DNA of 64,000 nt from JAFGPL01 sp963781805 (GCA_963781805.1 CAWAHF010000004.1:2232001-2296000), one strand, 5' to 3'; shown: positions 53,923 through 63,904, numbered from the stretch's first letter. Notes: generated by a model from the letters alone, not told the origin. Numbers and translations: made by a program.

Positions 53923-55032
53923 TTATCCTTTATCCCTTAGATGTTCTATCGTCTGTTTTCGCCTTATCTTGCCCGAGGCTGAATAATAAAATTTTCCGGT
54001 AAAAATTATCTCTTTCGGTATCTCATATTTAGCTAATCTTTCTTTTAATTGGTGAACAATATTCTTATTTTCATCCGTTGGTAACGCTTCACCTTCAATG
54101 AACAGTATTACTTTTTCGGATAGAATTTCATCTTTAAGTGAACTGATAAAAAATGGTCGCCCGATAATTCCGCTTATCTTTTTTTCAATCACCTCAGGAT
54201 ACACTTTTATTCCTCCGGTATTGATTACATTGTCAAATCTCCCTTTCCATATGAAGTGCGTATTATCCGATAATTCCACCACATCGTTTGTCACGATTTT
54301 TGCTTCAGATAAACCAGGGGCAAGAATGATAAGACATTCTCTTTCATCCTGCTGGAATGAGATTCCTTTCAAAGCTGTAAATGCATCAGCCGCATCCTCT
54401 CCATTTACTTTTCGAAGCGCCACATGCGAACATGTTTCGGTCATTCCGTAGGTTGCATAGATTTTGGTTTGAAGATTTCTGATTTTATATTTAAGATCAA
54501 CGGATATATCACCACCTCCGACGATAATCTTCTTTATGTTCAAATGCTTTAAATCTTCCAATGAATGATACAGCTGGAAAGGTGTCACTGCTGTAAAATC
54601 AATTTTCTGTTTGATTGCCTTAAAAGGATTTGCTGAAGGAGAAATAGCATTAAGATTGAATCCGGTTACAAAAGCTCTCACAATCATCATCTTTCCGGCA
54701 ATATACTCTACTGGCATGCAGAGTAATGCGTTGGAGTTATTGTTAAGTTGAAAATATTGTTGTGTCAACATTGCCGAATGAATCATATGCTTCTTTTTTA
54801 GCCGGATGATTTTTGGAGTTCCTGTTGATCCTGAAGTCTGAACCGGAATACTATCCGATTCATTCACCCATTCCTTCATAAAAAGAAATATCTGTTTCAA
54901 ATATTCTTCGTGAGAGTTCAACCAATCGGGATTGTCACAGTATTCAAGAATGTACCTTTTACTGTATTCCTGATCATTCAGTCGTATATTTGAAAACGCA
55001 TCTTTCATGTGAATATCGGATCCAGATTCCAT
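53923..55032 (-). CDS. menE: o-Succinylbenzoate--CoA ligase (MenE)
   Basis: 369 residues, short compared with typical acyl-CoA ligases (about 450-550) but usual for Bacteroidota MenE. The P-loop is QTSGSTGTPKIIRLKK (near residue 62). Others are KIYATYGMTETCSHVALRK (adenylate-forming motif), FIWKGRFDNVINTGGIKVYPEVIEKKI, and the C-terminal catalytic Lys near YSASGKIRRKQ. It activates o-succinylbenzoate with CoA in menaquinone synthesis. Its start overlaps the end of menC by 28 bases. Confidence 0.92.
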   Translation of the reverse strand: MESGSDIHMKDAFSNIRLNDQEYSKRYILEYCDNPDWLNSHEEYLKQIFLFMKEWVNESDSIPVQTSGSTGTPKIIRLKKKHMIHSAMLTQQYFQLNNNSNALLCMPVEYIAGKMMIVRAFVTGFNLNAISPSANPFKAIKQKIDFTAVTPFQLYHSLEDLKHLNIKKIIVGGGDISVDLKYKIRNLQTKIYATYGMTETCSHVALRKVNGEDAADAFTALKGISFQQDERECLIILAPGLSEAKIVTNDVVELSDNTHFIWKGRFDNVINTGGIKVYPEVIEKKISGIIGRPFFISSLKDEILSEKVILFIEGEALPTDENKNIVHQLKERLAKYEIPKEIIFTGKFYYSASGKIRRKQTIEHLRDKG

Positions 55033-56045
55033 CCCTCTTCAGCCAGATAATAAAGATCAGAATTTTTGATTATAAGCGGAGATGAAATATTATTTTCATA
55101 TAGCTGTCCGGTACCCAGTCCCTGAACCATTTTTGTGTCCAGGGTGCTCACCCATTGAGCAATGGCATTCAATCCGATATTTGATTCCAGAGCAGATGTT
55201 ACCCACCAGCCAATACCTGCTTCAGATGCCAGTGTAATCCAATCATATGCTGCTTCAATTCCTCCGAGGAGGCTTGGTTTCAGGATTAAATAGGCTGGTT
55301 TAATTAGCTGGATTAGCTTTTGTTTTTCATCTGAATCATAGATCCCTATCAATTCTTCATCGAGAGCAATGGGTATGGGCGAATTTCTGCATATCGAAGA
55401 CATTTCTACAATATGACCGGGTTTAACAGGCTGTTCCAAGGAATGAATTCCGAATTTCGACAGCTGTTCAATTTTTGTGAAAATCTCATGCGTTTTAAAT
55501 CCGCCATTCGCGTCAAGACGAATCTCAATATCCGAAAATTTCATCCTGATTTGTTGAATAAGTTTAAGCTCAGATTCAAAATCTGAAGCCCCTATTTTCA
55601 GCTTAAGACATGTATAGCCTGAATTAACTTTTTCTTTTATCTGATTAAGGATAAATTCTTCATCACCCATCCAGATTAAACCGTTTATGGGTATAGGTCT
55701 CTTTCCCTCTGTAAATTCCGTAGCATATAATACCCTTCTGCCTCCTTCATTCAGATCATTCATTGCTGTTTCCAACGCAAATTTTAAAGCAGGAAAACCT
55801 TTCAATTCAAAATCATGAGGATTATTTCCCTGGTTTATAAAAAGGCATAAGTCCGTGATTTTTGCCTTAAGACCCGAGGTATCATCCGGACTTAATTCCG
55901 GAATAATCGAACATTCACCAATTCCTTCAATGTCATCCTTTTCTATGATAATAAACCATGATTTTTTATGAACTAATACCCCCCTGGAAGTACCAGCCGG
56001 AAACTTAAATTTCAGAACATATTCTTTATACCTGGCCGTGTACAT
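55005..56045 (-). CDS. menC: o-Succinylbenzoate synthase (MenC)
   Basis: 346 residues of the enolase superfamily. GLIWMGDEEFILNQIKEKV leads into the catalytic KLKIGASDF (Lys), metal ligands RLDANGGFK (Asp), SLEQPV (Glu) and ALDEELIG (Asp), and the second Lys in LILKPSLLGG. It dehydrates SHCHC to o-succinylbenzoate. It is 6 bases after menA and overlaps menE. Confidence 0.92.
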   Translation of the reverse strand: MYTARYKEYVLKFKFPAGTSRGVLVHKKSWFIIIEKDDIEGIGECSIIPELSPDDTSGLKAKITDLCLFINQGNNPHDFELKGFPALKFALETAMNDLNEGGRRVLYATEFTEGKRPIPINGLIWMGDEEFILNQIKEKVNSGYTCLKLKIGASDFESELKLIQQIRMKFSDIEIRLDANGGFKTHEIFTKIEQLSKFGIHSLEQPVKPGHIVEMSSICRNSPIPIALDEELIGIYDSDEKQKLIQLIKPAYLILKPSLLGGIEAAYDWITLASEAGIGWWVTSALESNIGLNAIAQWVSTLDTKMVQGLGTGQLYENNISSPLIIKNSDLYYLAEEGWNLDPIFT

Positions 56046-56051
56046 AAAATT

Positions 56052-56954
56052 TCAGAACATTAATCCGATACCAAAAGTAAAGGAAAATAGCAGTGTCGAA
56101 AAGGCAAGTTTTTTTAATTCAACATTCAATTCGATGGGTTTGGTATAACTAAATATCGATAAGGTATTAGTAATAAGCAGGGGAGTAGTAACCAGGAACA
56201 ACCACTGATAACCCGATTTGAAATTAATTAGTGTATAAAGACTTCCTGTAATAATTGCTCCTGCAATCAGAGACAAATGGTAAATTTTTGCCCACCAGTT
56301 TCCAATCAGAACAACCAGTGTTCTTTTACTGGCTTTCATATCGCTCTGATAATCACGAATATTATTTATATTCAGGACACCGGCGCTTAAGAGGCCCACT
56401 GATGTAGCCGGCAACAGAATATCGAGTCGCATATGTTGTGTGTGCAAATAATACGTACCAATCACGCCTGTCAGTCCAAAGAAAATAAAAACAAACAAAT
56501 CCCCCAAACCAATATATCCATAAGGCTTTTTACCGATAGTATATTTCACAGCAGCAGCAATGGCAGCCATGCCGAGCAAGAAGTAAAATACCTTAATACC
56601 CGGACCATTGCCACGTGTTCCGGTAAATATCAGCAAGGAACCGAATAAAAGGGCCAGAGAAGCAACTATGCCTATGGCGAAAACCATTTGCCGGGATTTT
56701 ATCAAACCACTTTGCATCATACGTAAAGGTCCCAGACGTTCACTATGGTCAGAGCCTTTGGTATAGTCGCCATAGTCATTTGCGAGGTTTGAAAGAATTT
56801 GTAAAAAAAGTGTGGTAAATAGTGCAAGAATAAACACGGGCCAGCGAAATTTGTTTTCTGAAGCAGCAATAAAACTTCCAAGGATGGTACTGGAAAGAGC
56901 CAGAGGAAGTGTCCTTGGCCTAATTGCCTGAATCCATGCTGAAAATTTATTCAT
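56052..56954 (-). CDS. menA: 1,4-Dihydroxy-2-naphthoate polyprenyltransferase (MenA)
   Basis: 300 residues with about eight membrane segments, as in the UbiA superfamily. The two Asp-rich motifs are NLANDYGDYTKGSD (near residue 58) and NNIRDYQSDMKASKRT (near 197), which bind Mg-prenyl diphosphate. RPRTLPLALSSTILGS at the start is typical of MenA. It joins the prenyl tail to DHNA in the inner membrane. Confidence 0.95.
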   Translation of the reverse strand: MNKFSAWIQAIRPRTLPLALSSTILGSFIAASENKFRWPVFILALFTTLFLQILSNLANDYGDYTKGSDHSERLGPLRMMQSGLIKSRQMVFAIGIVASLALLFGSLLIFTGTRGNGPGIKVFYFLLGMAAIAAAVKYTIGKKPYGYIGLGDLFVFIFFGLTGVIGTYYLHTQHMRLDILLPATSVGLLSAGVLNINNIRDYQSDMKASKRTLVVLIGNWWAKIYHLSLIAGAIITGSLYTLINFKSGYQWLFLVTTPLLITNTLSIFSYTKPIELNVELKKLAFSTLLFSFTFGIGLMF

Positions 56955-56993
56955 GCGGGTTCTGAAGAGTAAGCTACAAATTTAACACATTTT

Positions 56994-57815
56994 TTAAGGC
57001 ATTCTGGGAAATTTCTTAAAATCGGGATCGCGCTTTTCCAGAAATGCGTTTTTACCTTCCTGTGCCTCTTCGGTCATATAATATAACATGGTGGAATTCC
57101 CGGCCAGTTCCTGGATACCTGCCTGACCATCAAGTTCGGCATTTAATCCTGCCTTAATCATTCGAAGGGCTAGCGGACTTCTTTTCATTATTTTCCTGCA
57201 CCATTCCACAGTAACATCTTCAAGTTGATCCAGAGGCACTACTTTATTAACCATGCCCATGTCACAGGCTTCCTGCGCGGTATATTGTTCGCACAGAAAC
57301 CAGATTTCGCGGGCCTTCTTCTGACCCACGTGTCGTGCCAGATAGGATGAACCAAACCCGGCGTCAAAGCTGCCGACTTTAGGCCCGGTCTGACCAAAGC
57401 GCGCATTCTCCGATGCAATGGTCAAATCGCACATTACATGCAGCACATGGCCGCCGCCAATAGCATATCCGTTAACCATCGCAATTACCGGTTTGGGTAA
57501 GGACCGAATCATCCGTTGCAGATCCAATACATTCAGCCGAGGAACTCCATCTTTGCCAATATAGCCCGCAATGTTTTTTACATTTTGATCTCCACCACTA
57601 CAGAATGCCTTTTCTCCTTCACCCGTTAAAATCACAACAAAAATATCCTGGTTTTCACGACAATAAACCATCGCTTCACACATCTCTTTCACTGTGTCGG
57701 GTGTAAATGCATTTCTGTATCGCGGTCTGTTAATGGTAATCTTTGCTATTCCTTCGAAGAATTCAAATTTAATTTCTTCGTACTCTTTTAAGGTTGTCCA
57801 GTTTCTTGTCGACAT
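56994..57815 (-). CDS. menB: 1,4-Dihydroxy-2-naphthoyl-CoA synthase (MenB)
   Basis: 273 residues of the crotonase fold. INRPRYRNAFTPDTV, FCSGGDQNVKN (oxyanion hole), VNGYAIGGGHVLHVMCDL and KVGSFDAGFGSSYLARHVG, with the DAGFG Asp and the Tyr of family, are diagnostic of MenB. It closes the second ring of the naphthoquinone. It ends 39 bases before menA starts, and its start is next to the menD stop. Confidence 0.96.
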   Translation of the reverse strand: MSTRNWTTLKEYEEIKFEFFEGIAKITINRPRYRNAFTPDTVKEMCEAMVYCRENQDIFVVILTGEGEKAFCSGGDQNVKNIAGYIGKDGVPRLNVLDLQRMIRSLPKPVIAMVNGYAIGGGHVLHVMCDLTIASENARFGQTGPKVGSFDAGFGSSYLARHVGQKKAREIWFLCEQYTAQEACDMGMVNKVVPLDQLEDVTVEWCRKIMKRSPLALRMIKAGLNAELDGQAGIQELAGNSTMLYYMTEEAQEGKNAFLEKRDPDFKKFPRMP

Positions 57816-57816
57816 A

Positions 57817-59502
57817 TTAATTTTTTAATTGACTGAAATATTGTTTAAATACCATTGTGTCTGTCGCAGCATCTGTTATTATTTCAAGCACCGAAGGACC
57901 AGGTGTCTCCAACATCTTTTTCAGATTTTCTTTCAGGCTTGATGGATTATCCGAAACGTAATGTTTAAGTCCAAATGCTGCCGATAGTTGACTTAGATTT
58001 ACCTTATGAGGCGTTTCAAAATAGTTCATTAGGGATTCTATTTCAGGACTCGTTTCAATCAGTGTGAAAATATTTCCGCCTCCATTGTTCATTACAATAA
58101 TCTTAAAATCTTCCGACAGATAATTATTCCACATAGCGTTGGAATCGTAAATAAATGCCAGATCCCCAGTAATGATGACTGTTGGCTTTTTTGAATAAAA
58201 TGCGGAACCTGCTGCAGTAGAGATGCAACCATCAATCCCGGAAGTTCCCCGGTTGCTGAAATAATTAAGATCTTTCCTGGTTTTAAAAAGTTGGGCATAG
58301 CGAACAGGAGTGCTGTTGGACAGGTGAAGGTTTGTGCCTGAGGGTATAGATTTTAATATCTGTTCAAATGCTTTCAGATCGGAAAAAGGCGCCAGTTGAA
58401 GATAATCCTCATGCTTTTTCCATATCTCTTTTACTTTTGCATAAAATAGCTCAGCATATATCCTTTTTGAATTTAAATTGGAATTACCGGAAAGTATTTT
58501 TTCAATAAATTTTTCAGGATGTAACTCAATACCAAGGCTAAGACTCTGAAAAGTATCGGTGTAATTTGTCTGGGGAGCTATGTTCCAGTGTTCTGCAGGT
58601 TTGTACTTCCGTACATATTGTTTTAATCGTTTCGATACAACCGAGTTTCCAAAGGTCACCAAAAGTTCCGGCATGAAATTCATTTTTTCATCTTCTTTCA
58701 GGGCTGCAAAGAATTGTTCCGGTGAAGAAATATAGCTATCATGAGAAAGATTCGATAAATTTTCAGCAACAATGATAACCGACTTATCCTCCGAAAGTTT
58801 TTTAAGCAACACAGAGAACTTATCATCAGGAGAATTGAAACCCACAATAACCATCTTTTTTTCAAATTTATTCCACCGGCTAAATAATTTATCCGATTCC
58901 GTCTCACTAATGACAGGCTCACAGGAAGTGTTTTTTATAATCTGAGGATTTGAAGATGCAGCAGGCAGTTTGTCATACAGAGGTTCTCGCAATGGTACAT
59001 TGATTTGAACCGGTCCTGACGGATTACCCGCTGCAGTTCCGATTGCTTGTGATATTATCCTGTTACTGAACCATAAATCCGCATCAGCAGATGTCTCCAC
59101 AGGCAGGTTAAAACTCTGTTTTACATGATTTTTGAAAAGTTCTGTCTGCCTGATGGTTTGACCATCGGCCTGGTCGATTAACTCCGGGGGCCGGTCGGCT
59201 GTAAAAACAATAAGCGGAAGGTTCTGGAAGAAGGCCTCGGCAATAGCCGGCCCAAAGTTAAGCGCTGCTGTGCCGGATGTACAGAGTAATCCAACCGGTT
59301 TACCTGACGCCTGGGCAATTCCCAATGCAAAATAACCTGCGGAACGTTCATCGGTAATGCTCAGGCAGGTTATACTTTTTTCCTGATTAAAAGAAAAAAT
59401 CAGGGGTGCATTTCTCGAGCCGGGAGTAATAACAATAAACTTCACTCCGAGCTGTGAGCAGATATAAGGTATATCTTTTATTCCCTGTCGGGGATGGTTC
59501 AT
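57817..59502 (-). CDS. menD: SEPHCHC synthase (MenD)
   Basis: 561 residues, a ThDP-dependent enzyme. VITPGSRNAPLIFSF (substrate Arg) and TDERSAGYFALGIAQASGKPVGLLCTSGTAALN lie in the first domain, with the conserved catalytic Glu (DERSAG). The ThDP-Mg motif is TGDLAFIYDSNAMWNNYL...IVMNNGGGNIF near the C-terminus. It condenses isochorismate with 2-oxoglutarate. It is 3 bases after menF. Confidence 0.96.
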   Translation of the reverse strand: MNHPRQGIKDIPYICSQLGVKFIVITPGSRNAPLIFSFNQEKSITCLSITDERSAGYFALGIAQASGKPVGLLCTSGTAALNFGPAIAEAFFQNLPLIVFTADRPPELIDQADGQTIRQTELFKNHVKQSFNLPVETSADADLWFSNRIISQAIGTAAGNPSGPVQINVPLREPLYDKLPAASSNPQIIKNTSCEPVISETESDKLFSRWNKFEKKMVIVGFNSPDDKFSVLLKKLSEDKSVIIVAENLSNLSHDSYISSPEQFFAALKEDEKMNFMPELLVTFGNSVVSKRLKQYVRKYKPAEHWNIAPQTNYTDTFQSLSLGIELHPEKFIEKILSGNSNLNSKRIYAELFYAKVKEIWKKHEDYLQLAPFSDLKAFEQILKSIPSGTNLHLSNSTPVRYAQLFKTRKDLNYFSNRGTSGIDGCISTAAGSAFYSKKPTVIITGDLAFIYDSNAMWNNYLSEDFKIIVMNNGGGNIFTLIETSPEIESLMNYFETPHKVNLSQLSAAFGLKHYVSDNPSSLKENLKKMLETPGPSVLEIITDAATDTMVFKQYFSQLKN

Positions 59503-59505
59503 ATT

Positions 59506-60654
59506 TTACCTGTTATAGTTCAGTTTTTCAATTACTGACAACAGCGTCATTTTCTTCTGATTTGTTTCTTCCCATTCGCTTTCGGGATCAGAACCTGAAG
59601 TTATACCAGCGCCAAGAAACATTGCCAGTTTATTCTCGAGAACTTTCATACAGCGCAGGTTTACGAAAAGACTGGTTTCATTCTCCATATTCATTGGACC
59701 CAGTAACCCGGTGTAGTATTCCCTGTGATGAGGCTCAATTTTTTCCAGAATTTCATATGCTTCTTCCTTAGGTAATCCGCAAATGGAAGGAGTAGGATGA
59801 AGCGCCTCAATAAATTCACCAATCCGGTTATCGAGTCTGCTTTTATCAAACAGAAATCTTGTTTTCAGATGCAAAAGATTCCCTGCAACCTGAGTATATG
59901 GTCCCTTTTGTTGAAAATCAGTAATGTGAAAACCCGCAAGAACGCTTTCAATATATTTGGTAACAATGTCCTGTTCTTCAATTTCTTTTTGCGACCACTG
60001 AACGTTCTTAACGGAAATATCTTCCAGCTTCTGGGTTCCTGCCAATGAAATAGTTTCCACCTTGGTATTCTTAATAAGAATGAGAGGTTCAGGTGTGGCT
60101 CCTATCCAGCAACCGGCCATTGGAATCTGAAACAGATAGACAAACGCGTTAGGATATTTACTACATAATTGAGTAAAGAAATTGGATACATCAAATGTTG
60201 AATTTTTTGGCTCAATATGAATTCTCGACAAAACAGCTTTCTTTATTTTACCCTCACTTATTTTCTCCTTTAAAGCGCCTACCTGATTTTTAAATTCATC
60301 CCTTTCAGCAATATAAATACCCTTACCATTCAGGTATTCTACCGAGCTATAGTGATGAACTTTTTGAAGATTGCTTAACAGGGAATGATCAATCCGGTTA
60401 TCGTCTACAATTATATCGGGTTCAAGGACAAAGGAGCCGTTTTTCTGTTTGTTAAAAAACGGTGTAATAATAAAACCGCTTACGGTATTTAAATCTTTCA
60501 GCGATTTTAGCTCCCTCGGGAACCCGGTTGTCTGAACAAATGTCTTAGTAGCTTTATTCCGGGGATATCTGAATGAAACAAAGGGAATATTGTTAGTAAA
60601 ACAAACTTCCTGTAACGCTTTTAAGTTATTTTTCTCGACTGCAATAATTCGCAT
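59506..60654 (-). CDS. menF: Isochorismate synthase (MenF)
   Basis: 382 residues of the chorismate-utilising family. KKAVLSRIHIEPK (with the base Lys), FVYLFQIPMAGCWIGATPEPLI, SLAGTQ, LHPTPSICGLPKEEAYEI and YTGLLGPM lead to AGITSGSDPESEWEET with Mg-binding Glu. It turns chorismate into isochorismate, the committed step to menaquinone; an isochorismate synthase for siderophores is less likely given the men neighbours. Confidence 0.94.
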   Translation of the reverse strand: MRIIAVEKNNLKALQEVCFTNNIPFVSFRYPRNKATKTFVQTTGFPRELKSLKDLNTVSGFIITPFFNKQKNGSFVLEPDIIVDDNRIDHSLLSNLQKVHHYSSVEYLNGKGIYIAERDEFKNQVGALKEKISEGKIKKAVLSRIHIEPKNSTFDVSNFFTQLCSKYPNAFVYLFQIPMAGCWIGATPEPLILIKNTKVETISLAGTQKLEDISVKNVQWSQKEIEEQDIVTKYIESVLAGFHITDFQQKGPYTQVAGNLLHLKTRFLFDKSRLDNRIGEFIEALHPTPSICGLPKEEAYEILEKIEPHHREYYTGLLGPMNMENETSLFVNLRCMKVLENKLAMFLGAGITSGSDPESEWEETNQKKMTLLSVIEKLNYNR

Positions 60655-60665
60655 TGCTTTTCAAT

Positions 60666-61085
60666 CTACTTTCCGTTTTTATCTAAAATCATGTTGGTAA
60701 TCCGACAAACAGACACCGGTTTATGGCTCTCATCAAAAACGTTCACTGTCCATACATGTGTTTTTTTTCCCTGGTGTATCAGGTGGCCCACGGCATAAAC
60801 AATTCCGCTTTTTGCACTTGCTATGTGGTTACCATTAATCTCAATACCAACAACATCGTATTTATCACGATCTACTATATTAAATGAACCGACACTGCCA
60901 ACCGTTTCAACCAGCGCCATAATAGCGCCTCCGTGTAAAAGTCCCAGAGGTTGTCTTGTTCTTGTATCCACCGGCATAGTAGCCTTGATGATTTTTTTAC
61001 CGGCTTCTGTGATCAAAATTCCCAAATGTTCAATCAAGGTGTCTTTACACAAAATATTAATATCTTCAACTGACAATAAAGCCAT
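60666..61085 (-). CDS. Hotdog-fold thioesterase, probably DHNA-CoA hydrolase (MenI)
   Basis: 139 residues, PaaI/YdiI-type hotdog. The active segment is GLLHGGAIMALVETVGSVGS (near residues 47-66), with the catalytic Glu at about 60. It is the first gene of the men unit, 11 bases before menF. Hydrolysis of DHNA-CoA needs such an enzyme, so the context makes MenI the best role; specificity is inferred. Confidence 0.82.
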   Translation of the reverse strand: MALLSVEDINILCKDTLIEHLGILITEAGKKIIKATMPVDTRTRQPLGLLHGGAIMALVETVGSVGSFNIVDRDKYDVVGIEINGNHIASAKSGIVYAVGHLIHQGKKTHVWTVNVFDESHKPVSVCRITNMILDKNGK

Positions 61086-61329
61086 AATTTCTTTCTATCA
61101 GGATAACATCTGTTTGAATTTAGTGTTCACAACTGATGACAAATTAACAAATTATTTATAAGAATACCTTTAATTAAAATCAGGTTTTTGAATTATTTAC
61201 ACCAGCAGCGAACTCTTTTATAATATCTGATGTTCAAAATATACTTATTTAAAATTTAGACATAAAAATCAGAAATAATTATAGGAGATAAAGTAATTTT
61301 ATATACATAACCCAATTAATAAATTAATC

Positions 61330-61869
61330 ATGAAAACAAAATTGCTCCTCGTGTTAGTTATTCTTGCATCATTTATTGCCTGCGAAAAAAAGAATGAAGG
61401 ACCGATATATGCAGGTACCTGGGAAAAAGTTGTTGAAAATGACACTGTGGCAACCGATCCCTTCACTATCGTATTGAATCAAAAAATGGTCATCACCTTA
61501 ACCAAAGACACCTGGAAAATGGTTTCGCAAATAAAAATTCCACCGGTCATCAATGACTATACAGAATATGTCGGTTTCAAAGGCACTATGACTGTTGATG
61601 GTGAAGATGCGGAAATTGTGTTTACAGATGCCGGGATACGACAATTTGACACACAAAATTTAACATTTATTGATGCTCAGATAATCTGGTACAACGCAAC
61701 TGATGATCCAACTATGTTTAGCAGTGTGATGAATGAATATGGTCCTGATTACACAACCGTCCAGGCAAAAATGACCGTGAGTGGAAATACATTGACCATG
61801 AAAACAGATGATAACATGAATGGGCAGTTCGAAGAAGATGAAATTCAGGTGTTTACAAAAGTCAATTAA
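61330..61869 (+). CDS. Small lipoprotein, lipocalin-like, function unknown
   Basis: 179 residues with a lipoprotein signal (MKTKLLLVLVILASFIAC; Cys18 is the mature end, then EKKNEG). The rest is beta-rich: GTWEKVVEN, TLTKDTWKMV, FKGTMTVDG, MTVSGNTLTMK. The GTW opening and strand pattern fit a lipocalin-like calycin fold found in many Bacteroidota lipoproteins. It is divergent from the men operon and convergent with the cox operon. No specific function can be given. Confidence 0.8.
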   Translation: MKTKLLLVLVILASFIACEKKNEGPIYAGTWEKVVENDTVATDPFTIVLNQKMVITLTKDTWKMVSQIKIPPVINDYTEYVGFKGTMTVDGEDAEIVFTDAGIRQFDTQNLTFIDAQIIWYNATDDPTMFSSVMNEYGPDYTTVQAKMTVSGNTLTMKTDDNMNGQFEEDEIQVFTKVN

Positions 61870-61978
61870 TCAGAATATTCTATATTTGAGCGTATTGAAT
61901 AAGAAATGATTTGAAGGAAAATCACTTCTTAGTATTTATAGACAGATTTTATTACGAATGATTAAACCCTAAAAAATC

Positions 61979-62920
61979 TTAATTCAGGCTTTTTATGTAT
62001 TCAATAATGTATTTCAGATCAGCTTCTGTTACCTGTCCCGTATAGGGTTGCATCAACCCCTTTTTAAATCCTTTTACAACATCGGCATTAGGTGTGTATA
62101 CTGATCTTTTGATGTAAGCCTCATCTACCATTACTTTTCGCTCCTGACCATCTGTGTTAACTTCCGTTTCGTTGCCATATATGCCTTTATAGGAGGGGCC
62201 GATGATAATGGATCCATCAACTGAGTGACAGGCAGTACATCCAAATCGCTGTACCAGTAATTTTCCCTGCATAGCAGGTGTTTCAGCAATAACCGGCACA
62301 ATAGTTGTTGTATCCGTATACCATTTATCGAACTGATCCGGTGGTAATACTTTTACCGAGGTGTACATGTATGAATGATCTAATCCGCAATATAGAGAGC
62401 AAAATAAATCATAATCCCCTGGTATATTACCAATAAACCATCTGACAATTGTTCTTCCGGGAATAATATCCTGTTTCAAACGGAATGCCGGGATATAAAA
62501 ACCATGGATCACATCCATCGATTTCAGATTTACTGTAACGGGTCTCCCTTGCGGAATATAAAGTGTATCCATCCGTTTACCATTTGCATATTCAAAATCC
62601 CACTTCCATTGACGAGCAGTAACATTGATTTCCATTGAATTTTTTGGCGGTGCAGAATATAACGGTTTCCAGCCAATCCATCCGTAGTAAAACATTCCCA
62701 TCACCAACAATATAGGAACCACTGTCCAGATAATTTCAAGCGTGGTATTTCCTTCTATTTGCGTGGCAACTGGATTTCTTTTTTTATTGTAACGATAGAT
62801 AAAATACAGAAGTGTTGCTGTAAGACTGATAAGAAAAAAGAAAATGATCGCAAATATCACCACAAAGGCAGTATTAACACCCTGAGAAAGATTGGACGTA
62901 TTTGAAAATACATTATTCAT
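61979..62920 (-). CDS. coxB: Cytochrome c oxidase subunit II with fused cytochrome c
   Basis: 313 residues. Two N-terminal membrane helices (about 15-40 and 68-88), then a cupredoxin domain with the CuA site: HGFYIPAF (His) and FCSLYCGLDHSYM (two Cys, His, Met). The Glu usually found between the two Cys is Leu here. A C-terminal cytochrome c domain has the haem motif CTACH (about residue 238) and a Met ligand near MQPYTGQ. This is the caa3 layout. It is the last gene of the cox unit, 7 bases after subunit IV. Confidence 0.94.
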   Translation of the reverse strand: MNNVFSNTSNLSQGVNTAFVVIFAIIFFFLISLTATLLYFIYRYNKKRNPVATQIEGNTTLEIIWTVVPILLVMGMFYYGWIGWKPLYSAPPKNSMEINVTARQWKWDFEYANGKRMDTLYIPQGRPVTVNLKSMDVIHGFYIPAFRLKQDIIPGRTIVRWFIGNIPGDYDLFCSLYCGLDHSYMYTSVKVLPPDQFDKWYTDTTTIVPVIAETPAMQGKLLVQRFGCTACHSVDGSIIIGPSYKGIYGNETEVNTDGQERKVMVDEAYIKRSVYTPNADVVKGFKKGLMQPYTGQVTEADLKYIIEYIKSLN

Positions 62921-62927
62921 ATTATCA

Positions 62928-63215
62928 CTATCTATTAATATAATCTAACATAGTAATTACGAGCAATGACAAAAAAATGAATAGAGCCACCGAGACCATT
63001 ATGGTATAAATGGGTTTATCAAATCTTAAATGCATAAAATATGTCAAAACAAGTGTTGATTTGCAGGTTGAAAAAATCAATGCGGCAGCAACAGCCACAG
63101 GTCCTAATTCCACCGAGGTAACAAGTATGGATAAACTCGTAAACATCAGAAGTCCGATAAGAACAAAAAAATAAGTTCTGTATTTGATAATGTGTACGTT
63201 GGCATTACTATTCAT
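62928..63215 (-). CDS. Cytochrome c oxidase subunit IV-type protein
   Basis: 95 residues with three hydrophobic segments (YRTYFFVLIGLLMFTSLSI, VAAALIFSTCKSTLVLTYFMHL, IMVSVALFIFLSLLVI). STCKSTLVLTYFMHLRF matches the caa3-type subunit IV (CtaF/CyoD-like) pattern. It stabilises the oxidase and is placed between subunits III and II. Confidence 0.9.
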   Translation of the reverse strand: MNSNANVHIIKYRTYFFVLIGLLMFTSLSILVTSVELGPVAVAAALIFSTCKSTLVLTYFMHLRFDKPIYTIMVSVALFIFLSLLVITMLDYINR

Positions 63216-63221
63216 AACAGA

Positions 63222-63836
63222 TCAAGTTATCAGGTAAAACAATGGGAAAAGAAATATCCAGATGATATCCACCATGTGCCAGTATAATCCGCTGTTTTCG
63301 AGATGAACATAATTGCCGGAATGGATGGTTTTTCTAATAACTCCGAAAAGCATTACAGTCAGAAGAATCATACCTACAATAATATGCAGAGCGTGCAAGC
63401 CGGTCATGAAAAAATATAATCCGAAAAACAACGTATCTCCATGTCCGAAATCCATTAATTTTTGAGATCCGGGATAGAGTCCGTGCTTGATTTTGCCAGA
63501 CCATTCAAAATATTTGTTAAACAGAAATGCCATAGCAAGCAAAATCGTGATGCATAAAAAAAGTACTGCTTTTTTTCTGTCGTTTGTTTGCACGGCTGTA
63601 ATGGACATCGCAACGGTCATGCTGCTAACGAGCAAGATGACAGTATTTAAAGCCCCGATTTTTACACTTAATTCTTCCGAGGCAAGATGAAAAGCAACTC
63701 CATATTGAAACCGGTAAACCGAATAAACGATAAATAAGCCTCCAAAAAGCAAAAGTTCTGTGAATATAAATAACCACATTCCTGTTTTTGAAGCCTCATC
63801 ATCCCGGTGAATTGATTGTTCTGCAATTGTGGACAT
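63222..63836 (-). CDS. coxC: Cytochrome c oxidase subunit III
   Basis: 204 residues with five or six membrane segments. KTGMWLFIFTELLLFGGLF opens the fold, LFFGLYFFMTGLHALHIIVGMI is the subunit III signature (HxxHV-type) and the ending WHMVDIIWIFLFPLFYLI is diagnostic. The five-helix form occurs in bacterial caa3 oxidases. It lies 68 bases after coxA. Confidence 0.94.
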   Translation of the reverse strand: MSTIAEQSIHRDDEASKTGMWLFIFTELLLFGGLFIVYSVYRFQYGVAFHLASEELSVKIGALNTVILLVSSMTVAMSITAVQTNDRKKAVLFLCITILLAMAFLFNKYFEWSGKIKHGLYPGSQKLMDFGHGDTLFFGLYFFMTGLHALHIIVGMILLTVMLFGVIRKTIHSGNYVHLENSGLYWHMVDIIWIFLFPLFYLIT

Positions 63837-63904
63837 TGTTCGTTATAGAATTTTTCAGGTTAATTTCAGGTATTTATTACACATTCAACAAGTATCTCGG
63901 ATTT

